Of a DNA stretch of 46,190 nt, positions 9,688 through 18,573 are shown one piece after another. The notes under the pieces are model-generated. The model had not been told where the DNA came from, searched no databases, and worked only from the letters and a program-made list of their open reading frames with translations. This DNA is from Bacillota bacterium (GTDB taxonomy: Bacteria; Bacillota; Limnochordia; DTU087). Location: NCBI GenBank assembly GCA_012798695.1, contig JAAZMR010000021.1:1-46190 (forward strand), in the 5' to 3' direction. Positions within the stretch are counted from its first letter, which is position 1; the number at the start of each line of letters is the position of its first letter. The translations under genes and the position numbers were made by a program.

Positions 9688-10374
9688 CTACAGTCCTCGG
9701 ATAATGAGTTGCTCTGTATGGCCTTGAAAGATTTCTTTTGCCTTTTGGAACCAGGCTTTTGCATATGGTCTTACTCTCCCGAAGGCCGGGTCTAATGTCT
9801 GTCTAGGCCGAAACTGCTGCAGAGCGAAACGGCCCATTGGCCCTAGCAGCTTGGCGATCATCTCCAAATCCCCTAAGTCTACAAGGCCTGGGACCACCGT
9901 AGTACGCAGTTCATAGGCGGTCCCACTATTTCTCACGAGTCCCACGCTCTTTGCCACTGTGGCAAACTCCAACCGGCCTCCCGTAGCCTGCCGATACCGG
10001 TGTGGTGAGGATTTGATATCAATAGCCACATAATCCAACAATCCCTCACTCAGAAGACTTAGCAAGACTTCAGGTCTAGAGCCATTGGTATCCAGCTTCA
10101 CACTATATCCTAAGGCCCGAACTTGCCTAATGAACTCATCTAAATCAGATTGGATAGTCGGCTCACCACCACTTATACAGATGGCATCCAGCTGATCTCG
10201 CCTTTGCCGTAAGAACTTCAGTACTGCCTCCTCAGTGTCCCCTTCCTTCCCGATTACCAACTCACCATTATGGCAAAAGGGGCAGCGCAGATTGCAGCCC
10301 CTCGTGAAAACAGTGATCGCAGGTTTGTGAGGATAGTCCACCAAACTTAAGGGAATATACCCACCGATCCTCAT
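9688..10374 (-). CDS. nrdG: Anaerobic ribonucleoside-triphosphate reductase activating protein (radical SAM)
   Basis: This 228-residue radical SAM enzyme uses S-adenosylmethionine and a [4Fe-4S] cluster to place the glycyl radical on NrdD. The CxxxCxxC cluster motif is at Cys27, Cys31 and Cys34 (TRGCNLRCPFCHN), with SGGEPT about 45 residues later as the SAM-binding GGE motif. Length and sequence fit the NrdG2 branch common in Firmicutes and archaea. Its ATG overlaps the nrdD stop by four bases (ATGA), so the two are translationally coupled and co-transcribed behind the cobalamin riboswitch. Confidence 0.95.
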   Translation of the reverse strand: MRIGGYIPLSLVDYPHKPAITVFTRGCNLRCPFCHNGELVIGKEGDTEEAVLKFLRQRRDQLDAICISGGEPTIQSDLDEFIRQVRALGYSVKLDTNGSRPEVLLSLLSEGLLDYVAIDIKSSPHRYRQATGGRLEFATVAKSVGLVRNSGTAYELRTTVVPGLVDLGDLEMIAKLLGPMGRFALQQFRPRQTLDPAFGRVRPYAKAWFQKAKEIFQGHTEQLIIRGL

Positions 10375-12455
10375 TGAGCTAGCTCAGCAGGAACAAATGT
10401 ACGCCGATCCTGAAACTCACTTTGTTTGCCTAAGTTCCAGTTTTTCACCGGTCGATAAAAACCAACGACACGGCTCCAAACCTCTGTCGCCTCACTGCAG
10501 ATGGGGCACAATGCCTGCTCTCCCCGCAAATACCCGTGGCTGGGACATATACTAAAGGTGGGGGTAATGGTAAAATAGGGGATTCGATACTGGGAGAACA
10601 CCGTCTGCAGCAATATCTTGAGTGCTGCTAGATCGTCGATCTGCTCTCCCATAAAAGCATGGAATACCGTACCACCTGTATAGAGAATCTGAAGAGGTTC
10701 TTGCAGATCCAAAGCTTCAAATAGATCATCAGTATAACCCACCGGCAGCTGAGTGGAGTTTGTATAATACGGCGCTTCTGCCTCCCCCGCCGTAATCATC
10801 AGGGGGTAGGCCTTTTTATCCAGCTGTGCCAGGCGGTAAGATGTGCCTTCCGCTGGAGTTGCTTCCAGATTGAAGAGCTGGCCTGTTTCTGTCTGAAAAT
10901 CCACCAGCCGCTCTCTCATGTAGTTCAGCACTTCCTTAGAAAACGCTTGTCCTGCACGTGAGGCTAGACCACAATCCATGAAATTCAGCAAGGCCTCATT
11001 CATCCCCACCAGGCCAATCGTATTAAAGTGATTGTCCCAATACTTACCAAACCTCTGGTAAACATCATGGAGATAAAAACGAGAATAGGGGAAAAGACCT
11101 TTGATGATCAGAGCCTCCAGTACCCGCCTTTTCAGAAGCAGGCTTTCTTTAGCCAGTTCCATCAAAACACTTAGGCGTTGGAAGAACTCCTCCTTGGTCT
11201 TGCTCAAATATCCGATCCGGGGCAGATTGATGGTGACCACCCCGATAGAGCCAGTGAGGGGGTTAGCGCCGAATAATCCACCACCTCGCTTACGCAGCTC
11301 TCTAGCATCCAAACGAAGCCGGCAGCACATACTCCGCACATCGTCAGGTGAAAGATCGGAGTTAACGAAGTTGGCAAAATAGGGGATCCCATATTTCGCA
11401 GTCATGGCTAGAACCCGCTCAAATACAGGTGATTCCCAATCCAGATCATCAGTGATGTTATAGGTCGGAATCGGGAAACTAAAGGTTCGGCCCTTAGCAT
11501 CGCCTTCCATCATGACTTCGCAAAAGGCCATATTCAGCATATCCATTTCCTTTTGGTAATCACCATAGCAGGATTCCTGGTATTCACCGCCGATGATTAC
11601 AGGGCTGTTGGCTAAGGTCCCGGAGGGTGTAAGATCCATAGTAATATTGACAAAGGGGGTCTGAAAGCCAACCCTGGTAGGTACATTTAGGTTGAAGACA
11701 AACTCCTGGAGGGCCTGCCTAGTCTGGGCATAGTTGAGACCATCATGAGCGATAAAGGGCGCCAGATAGGTATCGAAATTGGCAAACGCCTGTGCACCTG
11801 CTGCTTCTCCCTGGAGTGTATAGAAGAAGTTGGCTACCTGGCCCAGGGCAGTGCGAAAATGTCTGGCTGGCGTGCTTTCTACTTTCTCACTTACTCCACC
11901 AAAACCCTTAAGCAAGAGATCTTCTAGGTTCCAGCCACAGCAATAGGGTGCCAGCAGTCCTAAATCATGAATGTGAAAATCCCCTTGGATATGGGCTTCT
12001 CTGATCTCCCTGGGGTAAACCTCCTCCAGCCAATACTTCGATGAAACTGCAGAGATGATGTGATTATTCAATCCTTGTAGGGAATAGTTCATATTGCTAT
12101 TTTCATTGACCCGCCAATCAGCTCGGCCCACGTATTCTCTGATCATCTGCTCAGCATCCACAAGGGTGCTTTTGAAGCTCCTCAATTTGCTTCTTTGCTC
12201 TCTGTAAAGGATATAGGCTTTGGCCATGGCGGCTTGCCCGTTTTCAATGAGGACCTGTTCTACAATATCCTGTACACCCTCTACCGTAGGTAATTCCTCT
12301 GGTGATAGCTTCGCCACCACCTGTACAGCGAGCCTTTCGGCCAGCTCCTTATCTGGATGGCCTACAGCGCGCCCTGCTTTATAGATAGCCGTAGCAATAC
12401 GCTCCCGTTCAAAAGACACGATTCTGCCATCTCTTTTTCTGATGTTGTCTATCAC
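10371..12455 (-). CDS. nrdD: Anaerobic (class III) ribonucleoside-triphosphate reductase
   Basis: NrdD reduces ribonucleoside triphosphates to deoxyribonucleotides without oxygen, using a glycyl radical and formate. An ATP-cone regulatory domain occupies the first 90 or so residues (IRKRDGRIVSFERERI). The C-terminus holds the zinc site (CPSHGYL and CPIC) and the glycyl radical loop RVVGFY with Gly near residue 665. The frame is open further upstream, to a GTG at 12545, but that stretch overlaps the riboswitch terminator. I therefore place the start at GTG 12455, which has AGGGGGA 5 bases upstream and gives a normal 694-residue protein beginning at the ATP-cone. nrdG follows with a 4-bp overlap. 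Confidence 0.95.
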   Translation of the reverse strand: MIDNIRKRDGRIVSFERERIATAIYKAGRAVGHPDKELAERLAVQVVAKLSPEELPTVEGVQDIVEQVLIENGQAAMAKAYILYREQRSKLRSFKSTLVDAEQMIREYVGRADWRVNENSNMNYSLQGLNNHIISAVSSKYWLEEVYPREIREAHIQGDFHIHDLGLLAPYCCGWNLEDLLLKGFGGVSEKVESTPARHFRTALGQVANFFYTLQGEAAGAQAFANFDTYLAPFIAHDGLNYAQTRQALQEFVFNLNVPTRVGFQTPFVNITMDLTPSGTLANSPVIIGGEYQESCYGDYQKEMDMLNMAFCEVMMEGDAKGRTFSFPIPTYNITDDLDWESPVFERVLAMTAKYGIPYFANFVNSDLSPDDVRSMCCRLRLDARELRKRGGGLFGANPLTGSIGVVTINLPRIGYLSKTKEEFFQRLSVLMELAKESLLLKRRVLEALIIKGLFPYSRFYLHDVYQRFGKYWDNHFNTIGLVGMNEALLNFMDCGLASRAGQAFSKEVLNYMRERLVDFQTETGQLFNLEATPAEGTSYRLAQLDKKAYPLMITAGEAEAPYYTNSTQLPVGYTDDLFEALDLQEPLQILYTGGTVFHAFMGEQIDDLAALKILLQTVFSQYRIPYFTITPTFSICPSHGYLRGEQALCPICSEATEVWSRVVGFYRPVKNWNLGKQSEFQDRRTFVPAELAQ

Positions 12456-12480
12456 ATTAATCCCCCTAGCCGCTACCGAA

Positions 12481-12510
12481 TAACAAAACCCCACCACCTG
12501 AGATGGGGTT
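12481..12510 (-). terminator. Intrinsic terminator forming the expression platform of the cobalamin riboswitch
   Basis: Read on the minus strand, AACCCCA (12510-12504) pairs with TGGGGTT (12493-12487), followed by TTTTGTTA. It stands between the riboswitch aptamer and the nrdD ribosome site, where a ligand-controlled terminator is expected. Confidence 0.75.
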
Positions 12511-12565
12511 AATCTAGCACTAAAAACACCCACCTCTCTTCCCACTGAAGACGGTGTTGCTGCTG

Positions 12566-12740
12566 CCAGACCCGGTCTCCGGACTTCCAGGTCTTCCTTG
12601 GCCGATGCCTTCTCAGGAATTGCCCAATGGCTGTTATCGGCTTTGTCGCTGGTTACCGTAGCAGGGGCTGTACCGGATTTGCACCGGTTTCCCTTACGAT
12701 CTAGCAGATGATGAGTTTCTCTTTGTTATATGTCCTGGGC
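12566..12740 (-). promoter_or_regulatory. Cobalamin (adenosylcobalamin) riboswitch upstream of nrdD
   Basis: The minus strand carries the conserved cobalamin aptamer elements in order: GGGAAACCGGTGCAAATCC, then ACAGCCCCTGCTACGGTAA, and the 3' element GAAGTCCGGAGACCGG. The outer stem can form between CCAGGAC near 12740 and GTCTGG near 12566. The aptamer is followed by an intrinsic terminator and then by nrdD. By analogy with other cobalamin riboswitches, ligand binding should switch the operon off. The boundaries are approximate. Confidence 0.88.
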
Positions 12741-13065
12741 CAAAGCATGAGCCGTTAGCCCTCCAAAAGATGCTTGCGGCTCCACCTTCAACCTATGGAT
12801 TATTATTCTGCACATATGATCGATTCCCTTTGCGGAGAATCAGAAGGTGTTCAGGTATTGCCAAGTGGGGCTAGGCATTTCGTCCTGCGCTCAGACTTGA
12901 GATTGGGCTAAGTGTCGGGCCTGCCTATTCGGCTCAACTAGCTGAACATTCTGCAACTCTTGCCAGGATTTTCCGCTCCAATCACGAATTTAGAGTGTGT
13001 CTGCCTGAGAGGGTGGGCAGCAGATCATTACAGTTAGACAATGTGATCAGGAAGGAGGTTAACTC
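12741..13065. other. Divergent intergenic region upstream of riboswitch and ABC genes
   Basis: These 325 bases separate the minus-strand riboswitch transcript from the plus-strand ABC exporter. It must hold both promoters, but no convincing -35/-10 hexamers stand out. GGAGG lies 9 bases before the ABC start. Nothing else recognised. Confidence 0.5.
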
Positions 13066-14064
13066 ATGCACGAGACACCTGCGCTCCAAGTAAAAGCTAT
13101 GAGCAAGACATATCGGGAAAGGCGCCGCCCCGGAGTCCGGGCGGTAGACAATGTCAGCTTCAGTGTAAAGCAAAATGAAGTGGTGGGTTTGCTGGGACCC
13201 AATGGTGCCGGCAAGACTACGATCATCAAGTGCATCCTAGGGCTCATGCAGCCGGACTCGGGAGAGATCTCAGTCTTGGGGCAGGATGTACAAGCTAACT
13301 ACCCCCGTGTGCTGCGGAACATGAGTGCAGTCCTCGAGGGCAGTCGCAACCTATATTGGAGGCTTACTGTATGGGAGAACATCCTGTTCTTTGCCGGGCT
13401 AAATGGAGTCTCACCTCGGGAAAACCACGATTACTTCCAGTACCTGATTCAGCGTTTTTCCCTGGAAGATCAGAAGGATGTACAGTTGAGGAAACTCTCC
13501 CAAGGCATGAAACAAAAGGCAGCGTTGATCTGTGCTTTGGCCCGACGCACGCCAGTCGTCTTCTTGGATGAGCCCACACTGGGGCTTGACGTGGAGACTT
13601 CCATAGAGCTTCGCCGTATATTAAAGCAACTTGCCCAACAGGAGAATCGTACCATCGTGGTCAGCAGCCATGATATGGATGTCATTCAAGACATCTGTCA
13701 GCGTGTAATCATTCTGTCTTCCGGCAGGATCATAGTCGATGATCAGGTAAGCCATCTTATGAAGCTTTTTGACACGAGATCTTACCGCATTGCACTGGAC
13801 GGGAGTATACCCGAAGGTCTGGAGGAAGCCTTAACCTCCCACTTTACCAGTGTAAACCTAGCTGCAAATGAGACAGGCGTCGAGCTCACCATTGACCTGC
13901 CTGAACGAGATGACATATATCTGCTCATGGACATGCTCAGGAATACGGGAGCCGTCATTGATCATATCTCACATGCAGATATTGATCTGGAACGAGTCTT
14001 CCTGGAAGTCGTAAGAAGGGAGCGAGATAATGATGAGTCTAGGCAGTTTGGGCACTCTCTTTAA
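13066..14064 (+). CDS. ABC transporter ATP-binding protein (ABC-2/DrrA type)
   Basis: This is the nucleotide-binding subunit of an ABC exporter. Walker A GPNGAGKTT is at residues 44-52, the signature LSQGMKQ at about 144-150, and Walker B plus the catalytic Glu (VFLDEPTLGLD) at about 164-173; the switch His lies in VSSHD. After the ATPase core, residues 225-332 form the extra C-terminal domain usual in DrrA/NatA-like proteins. AAGGAGG precedes ATG 13066 by 7-8 bases. The permease gene overlaps its end by 35 bp, showing tight coupling. The substrate (drug, lipid or ion) cannot be told from sequence. Confidence 0.93.
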   Translation: MHETPALQVKAMSKTYRERRRPGVRAVDNVSFSVKQNEVVGLLGPNGAGKTTIIKCILGLMQPDSGEISVLGQDVQANYPRVLRNMSAVLEGSRNLYWRLTVWENILFFAGLNGVSPRENHDYFQYLIQRFSLEDQKDVQLRKLSQGMKQKAALICALARRTPVVFLDEPTLGLDVETSIELRRILKQLAQQENRTIVVSSHDMDVIQDICQRVIILSSGRIIVDDQVSHLMKLFDTRSYRIALDGSIPEGLEEALTSHFTSVNLAANETGVELTIDLPERDDIYLLMDMLRNTGAVIDHISHADIDLERVFLEVVRRERDNDESRQFGHSL

Positions 14065-14821
14065 GACTGTGTTTCGACGAGAGTTGACGATGCTGACGAG
14101 ATATGCAATTAATACCGTCTCCAGCCTAGTGTCAATCTACTTCTTTTTTGTCATGATCTTCATGGGCATGCAAAAACTATCAGCTCCCATGGCAGGAGAC
14201 ATGCTTAGTGACAGCTTGGAAGGGACTATTATTGGGTTCTTTGTATGGACCTTCACCATCTTTGCCTATTCTAATCTGTCGTGGACTCTAATCGGTGAAG
14301 CACAGGCCGGTACATTGGAGCAGTTATATCTAGCCCCTCTGGGATTTAAGTGGGTATGTACATGTACGGTCGTAGCCCACTTCCTACTCAACCTGATCCC
14401 CCACATGCTATTCTTAGTTGCCATGATGGCCACCACCGGACACTGGCTCCAGATCGATTTGCTCAGTCTGATGCCATTACTCGCCATTACTGTGCTCGGT
14501 GCCTATGGCTTCGGTTTCGCTCTGGGAGGGCTAGCCCTGGTTTTTAAACGTATTCAAGCCCTTTTTCAGATCGTGCAATTCGTTTTCTTGGCATTTCTGC
14601 TGATACCCTTTAGAGTGCCTTGGGCCAAATTCGTGCCTCTTTCAGCGGGATTTAGCCTGCTCTATGACGTAATGGTCGAGGGAGTACGGCTGTGGGAGCT
14701 GCCAATCCAGAGTGTCTTCACCGCTACTGCCGTTGGTGCTGCTTACCTGGCCATCGGTCTTGTCATCTTCTCTAAGTGTGAGCAGATAGCTAGGCATCAG
14801 GGGCTGTTGGGACACTACTAA
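14030..14821 (+). CDS. ABC-2 type permease
   Basis: This 263-residue integral membrane protein has about six hydrophobic segments (first near residues 28-48) and belongs to the ABC-2 permease family that pairs with DrrA-type ATPases. Two adjacent ATG codons (14030 and 14033) lie inside the end of the ATPase gene behind GAAGGGAG, so translation is coupled. It is the membrane half of the exporter. The EamA gene converges from the other side with only 18 bp between stops. Confidence 0.88.
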   Translation: MMSLGSLGTLFKTVFRRELTMLTRYAINTVSSLVSIYFFFVMIFMGMQKLSAPMAGDMLSDSLEGTIIGFFVWTFTIFAYSNLSWTLIGEAQAGTLEQLYLAPLGFKWVCTCTVVAHFLLNLIPHMLFLVAMMATTGHWLQIDLLSLMPLLAITVLGAYGFGFALGGLALVFKRIQALFQIVQFVFLAFLLIPFRVPWAKFVPLSAGFSLLYDVMVEGVRLWELPIQSVFTATAVGAAYLAIGLVIFSKCEQIARHQGLLGHY

Positions 14822-14839
14822 TCTTGCTGGTCAGTCAGA

Positions 14840-15790
14840 TCATGAGCCAGTCACAGCTGGCTCTGCCCGCCTTCTATTTACTAAAGCAATGCCAACGGAA
14901 ACCATGGCCAGGGCCCCAATCGTACTGGCCCCTATGCTTTCTCCTAGGAAGAATGCGGATAGCAGCGTGCCCCAGATCGGGATGAGAAAACGATATACCG
15001 CCACCTCCCCCGCTTTGTTATATTTCAAAATGGAATACCATATGGAAAAAGCTGTAGCGGAAGCGAAGGCTAGGTACAAGACGAGGAGCCCGGAACGCCA
15101 ATCAAAGACTACAGCACCCATCCCTGAGACTAAACCTCCAGTGAGGATTAATAGGATGGAGCCAAAGAACATCTGATAAGCGGTAACCAGGAAGGGATGG
15201 ATTTGGGCAGATAATTCCTTGGCCAATATAGTTCCTAGGGCTCCGACAAAGGATGAAATCAGCAGAAAGCCCTCACCAAAAAATGTAAGAGAAAGATCTA
15301 GTGCTCCCTTGGAGACATTCGCCACCATCACTCCGGCGAAGCCGATGAGCAGGCCAAATATCTTCTCTGAGGTCAAAAGATCGTTCTTGTAATATAGTCG
15401 TGATAGAATCACAACAAACAAACTGCCCGCAGCACCGATGATGGAGCCCTTGATGCCTGTACTATATGCCAGACCGTTATAGAAGAAAAAGTACTGCAGG
15501 GTGGTCTGCAAGAGACCCAGGAGGAATGTCCATGGCACCATCTTCTTGGGTACTCGCAGGTCTTGCCGCAATCCCAATGAGGTCACTAGTATAAGCAGCA
15601 GCGAGGCCAGGAAAAAACGGTACCCTGCAAAAAGCACCTTGGCACCCCAGTCACCGGCGGGCAGATGCAGCAGTTCATAACTAATTTTGAGAAATGGGAA
15701 AGCGCTCCCCCAAAGGAGACAAGCAAAGGCTGACAAGGCCAATACCACGGGTTTCTGCTGTAAGCGTTGCTTGATCTGGTTTTCCTTCAA
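14840..15790 (-). CDS. EamA/DMT superfamily transporter
   Basis: The protein has 316 residues with ten hydrophobic segments in two homologous halves, the pattern of the drug/metabolite transporter superfamily. The first segment contains the usual LLWGSAFPFLK start motif. The likely role is export or uptake of a small metabolite; the substrate is unknown. The start is TTG at 15790, with GAGAGGA about 8 bases upstream. It lies 59 bp downstream of the Fe-S aldo/keto reductase gene and probably shares its transcript. Confidence 0.88.
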   Translation of the reverse strand: MKENQIKQRLQQKPVVLALSAFACLLWGSAFPFLKISYELLHLPAGDWGAKVLFAGYRFFLASLLLILVTSLGLRQDLRVPKKMVPWTFLLGLLQTTLQYFFFYNGLAYSTGIKGSIIGAAGSLFVVILSRLYYKNDLLTSEKIFGLLIGFAGVMVANVSKGALDLSLTFFGEGFLLISSFVGALGTILAKELSAQIHPFLVTAYQMFFGSILLILTGGLVSGMGAVVFDWRSGLLVLYLAFASATAFSIWYSILKYNKAGEVAVYRFLIPIWGTLLSAFFLGESIGASTIGALAMVSVGIALVNRRRAEPAVTGS

Positions 15791-15849
15791 TGGCCTTGTC
15801 CTCTCTTAAGCATCTTATGTTTCAGCTGTATTTGGCCGCAGATGACAAC

Positions 15850-16995
15850 CTACTCAAAAAGCTGAGTTGCTGCTTGCATATGTTCGACTACCTTTACGCC
15901 AAAAGGACACTTCTCTTCACAGCTGCCGCATTCGATGCATTCCGAGGCCTGATGATTACTGGCACTATATTGCTCACGAATACGTGTGGGGATATTGCTG
16001 GTATCGAGCTTGGCAATATCAAGCATCCTAATGGTGGCAGCGATGTCAATCCCCACAGGACACGGCAGACAATGATTGCAGTACATGCAGTGCCCACTCA
16101 ATGACCCTTTGGGAGTCTTGATTGCCTCACCATAATCTCGTTCTGCATCAGATAGGTTCAGATAGTTGACTGCCTCGAGTACCTGTGCTCGTGTATTGCA
16201 GCCAATCATGGTACTGACTACTGCCGGACGGGTTAGAGCATAGTGTATGCACTGAGCTACAGTTAAGGGCTTCTGGAAAGGCGAGAAATCCGGTGATAAT
16301 AGTTTGCCCGCCCCGAGGGTTTTCATGGTGGTTATGGCTATACCCTTGCTTTCACAGAGTCTGTATAAGTAGGCCCTATCTGGGTCCATGCCATCATACT
16401 GTGATCGATCTATTTTCCCTTCCATCGCAGCCCCGATATCCGCATCCGCGGCCAGCATATCATAGGCCGGATTGGTGGCGAACATTAGAAGGTCAAGTAC
16501 TCCTGTTTCAACTACTCTGGCGGCAGTTTTGGGGTTGTGGGAACTGGCACCGATAGCCCGAATCTTGCCTTGTTCCTTCAATTTGAGCACATAATCAATA
16601 TACTCTGTTTCGAAAACACCCTGGTAATCATCTTCAGTGTCAACAAAGAAGACCATGCCAAAATCGATATAGTCTGTTTTGAGGCTCCTGAGCAGATTCT
16701 CAAAGTACTTCTGACAGGTTGGCACATCTCGGGTCCGATCATATTGCTCGCGGAGATCCACAGACCCGACGTGACCTTGGATCAGCACTTGGTCTCGTCT
16801 GCCTTTGAGTGCTCTGCCTATGTTCTCTCTCACCGGTGTGCCCGGCATGAAGAGATCGAGTATGTTTATATCATGCGCAAGGGCTGCATCAATAACTTCT
16901 TCGCACACCTCATATGGTTTGTTATCTAGATGCTCTGTACCAAGTCCAATTATGCTGGCCGACATTCCTGTTTTCCCTATCGGTCTGTAAATCAT
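15850..16995 (-). CDS. Aldo/keto reductase with C-terminal ferredoxin-like [4Fe-4S] domain
   Basis: Residues 1-280 form an aldo/keto reductase TIM barrel (starting RPIGKTGMSASIIGLGTEH). Residues about 290-381 carry two cysteine clusters, CMYCNHCLPC and CIECGSCEEKCP, which can bind iron-sulfur centres, so electrons may come from ferredoxin rather than NADPH. In the usual FDTA..YG position the sequence reads LDLFMPGTPV: the Asp is kept but the catalytic Tyr is missing, and the usual Lys of the TKL motif is also not seen (LIQGHVGS). The chemistry may therefore differ from a standard AKR. AGGAGG precedes the ATG by 7 bases. It follows the FAD oxidoreductase gene by 81 bp on the same strand. Confidence 0.88.
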   Translation of the reverse strand: MIYRPIGKTGMSASIIGLGTEHLDNKPYEVCEEVIDAALAHDINILDLFMPGTPVRENIGRALKGRRDQVLIQGHVGSVDLREQYDRTRDVPTCQKYFENLLRSLKTDYIDFGMVFFVDTEDDYQGVFETEYIDYVLKLKEQGKIRAIGASSHNPKTAARVVETGVLDLLMFATNPAYDMLAADADIGAAMEGKIDRSQYDGMDPDRAYLYRLCESKGIAITTMKTLGAGKLLSPDFSPFQKPLTVAQCIHYALTRPAVVSTMIGCNTRAQVLEAVNYLNLSDAERDYGEAIKTPKGSLSGHCMYCNHCLPCPVGIDIAATIRMLDIAKLDTSNIPTRIREQYSASNHQASECIECGSCEEKCPFGVKVVEHMQAATQLFE

Positions 16996-17076
16996 TGATA
17001 GCCTCCTAATGCCTGAGATTAATCAATCGTTACTTTATTCCAGCTCCTTGTCAGGTTTCCTGCCTGGTGAAAATGC

Positions 17077-18339
17077 CTATATAGTCCACCCATCCCGGAG
17101 AAATGCGCCTTGCCTGATGAGTTCCCTCTGAACATCACTATCTGGTACATTTCTCGCTGCTGCTTCGGTTTGGGCAGCCAGGCTTGCCGCTACCCCTGCC
17201 GCCTGGCCGATGGCAAAGACGATGGGTATCACCCTTATGGCTGAGTGAGATTCATGTGTGGTAGAAATACACCTTCCCCCGATCAGCAGGTTGTCTAAGC
17301 CTTTCGGTGTCAGACAGCGGTAGGGAATATCGTACCAGGTTCCCGAAGGCACCGTCTTGATTACCGTACCTTCACCGGCTGGGTTATGAATATCTACAGG
17401 ATAGCTACCACATGCAATGACATCATCAAACTTGCAGGCCTCCAAAAGCTCCTCGGCAGTGAGCAGATAGTCGCCTATGACTCGTCTGGATTCCCGCACT
17501 CCCAGCTGGGCAGCTGTTTGCTGTAGGTATGCCTGCTCAAAACCCGGGATGCTATCGATCATCCAGTGGGCGATCTCCCATGCCTGCCTCCGGGCCTCAA
17601 TCTCAGCCATGGTCATAGATTGGGGTTCAGTTGCATCATGTTTGACTACCCGGGTCTGGTTAAAGTGCACGACTCCCGGCTGTGCTGCAAAGAAGTACAA
17701 GATATCCTCTCGTGGGCACTGGATGATACCTTCGGCTTTGGCCTTCACATAAGCATCAGTCATCTCCCGCTTGGCGGGTATGCGTTCGATGTCCACATTG
17801 GCCATGCGGAAATTCAAAGTCATGGGCTGAGCCAATCCATCTTCTTTTCGGCCTTTTTCAATCAAAGCTCCGGCAAAGTAAGAGAGATCGCCATCACCGG
17901 TGGAATCCACAAAGACCTTTGCTGATAGTTCTTTGAGCCCATCCTTGGTAGCAATTGTGATGGACTGGATCTTTCCATCCCTAACTGCCGCATCAGCCAG
18001 GAATACATGGTAAAGCAGTTCCACCCCAGCCTCTAGGCAAAGTCTTTCCGCGGCAATCTTAAAAGCTTCAGTATCAAAAGCCCAGGGTTCTCTCTCTGTG
18101 CCGTACGCCTCCATTTTGGTGAGCTCATCTAGCATGTCCTGAAAAACGCCAAGAACAATCTGTTTGTCTCCAGCATAATAGGTCATAAAAGGGTTGACTA
18201 ACATGGCGGTAGCGCCTCCTCCTAGAAAGCCATACCGCTCAATGAGAAGCACATCAGCTCCCCCTCTAGCAGCGCCCACGGCTGCGGCAATACCCCCGGG
18301 GCCTCCACCGACAACCAGCACATCATAGTTGGTTCTCAC
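17077..18339 (-). CDS. FAD-dependent oxidoreductase (FAD_oxidored family)
   Basis: The N-terminus has the dinucleotide-binding motif VVGGGPGGIAAA at residues 9-20 with an acidic residue (LLIERYG) at the end of the second strand. The C-terminus has the matching FAD motif with GRCISTTHESHSAIRV followed by GQAAGVAASLA. Length (420) fits the Pfam FAD_oxidored group often found in carbohydrate and uronate catabolic clusters. The true substrate is unknown. The start is GTG 18339 behind GGAGGGAG. It is the first gene of a minus-strand run with the Fe-S aldo/keto reductase and EamA transporter and is divergent from the VOC gene. Confidence 0.88.
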   Translation of the reverse strand: MRTNYDVLVVGGGPGGIAAAVGAARGGADVLLIERYGFLGGGATAMLVNPFMTYYAGDKQIVLGVFQDMLDELTKMEAYGTEREPWAFDTEAFKIAAERLCLEAGVELLYHVFLADAAVRDGKIQSITIATKDGLKELSAKVFVDSTGDGDLSYFAGALIEKGRKEDGLAQPMTLNFRMANVDIERIPAKREMTDAYVKAKAEGIIQCPREDILYFFAAQPGVVHFNQTRVVKHDATEPQSMTMAEIEARRQAWEIAHWMIDSIPGFEQAYLQQTAAQLGVRESRRVIGDYLLTAEELLEACKFDDVIACGSYPVDIHNPAGEGTVIKTVPSGTWYDIPYRCLTPKGLDNLLIGGRCISTTHESHSAIRVIPIVFAIGQAAGVAASLAAQTEAAARNVPDSDVQRELIRQGAFLRDGWTI

Positions 18340-18573
18340 TTGATCTCCCTCCTAAGGCTATTTGCAGAGTTTTCTACCGAATATCATATATATACTTTCT
18401 GGTTTAGTGGCGTGTATCCTTTAGAGTTGATCTTTGACCCGCTGACACACTGCGTGCATACCAGTTATCCGAATAATGCCTGGCTTTGTGGCAGGGGATT
18501 ACTTAAAGACAAGGAAATATTCTGGTAGGTATGTACATTCAAACTAGCTAGCCGATAGGAGGCACGGCAAGAG

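Noticed and set aside
12456-12545. A longer nrdD start at GTG 12545
   Set aside because: It would place coding sequence in the riboswitch terminator and adds residues not typical of NrdD. GTG 12455 has the ribosome site and gives the normal ATP-cone start.
14844-14863. GAGCCAG/CTGGCTC hairpin as terminator between the convergent ABC permease and EamA genes
   Set aside because: It lies inside the end of the EamA coding frame and has no T-run on either strand.
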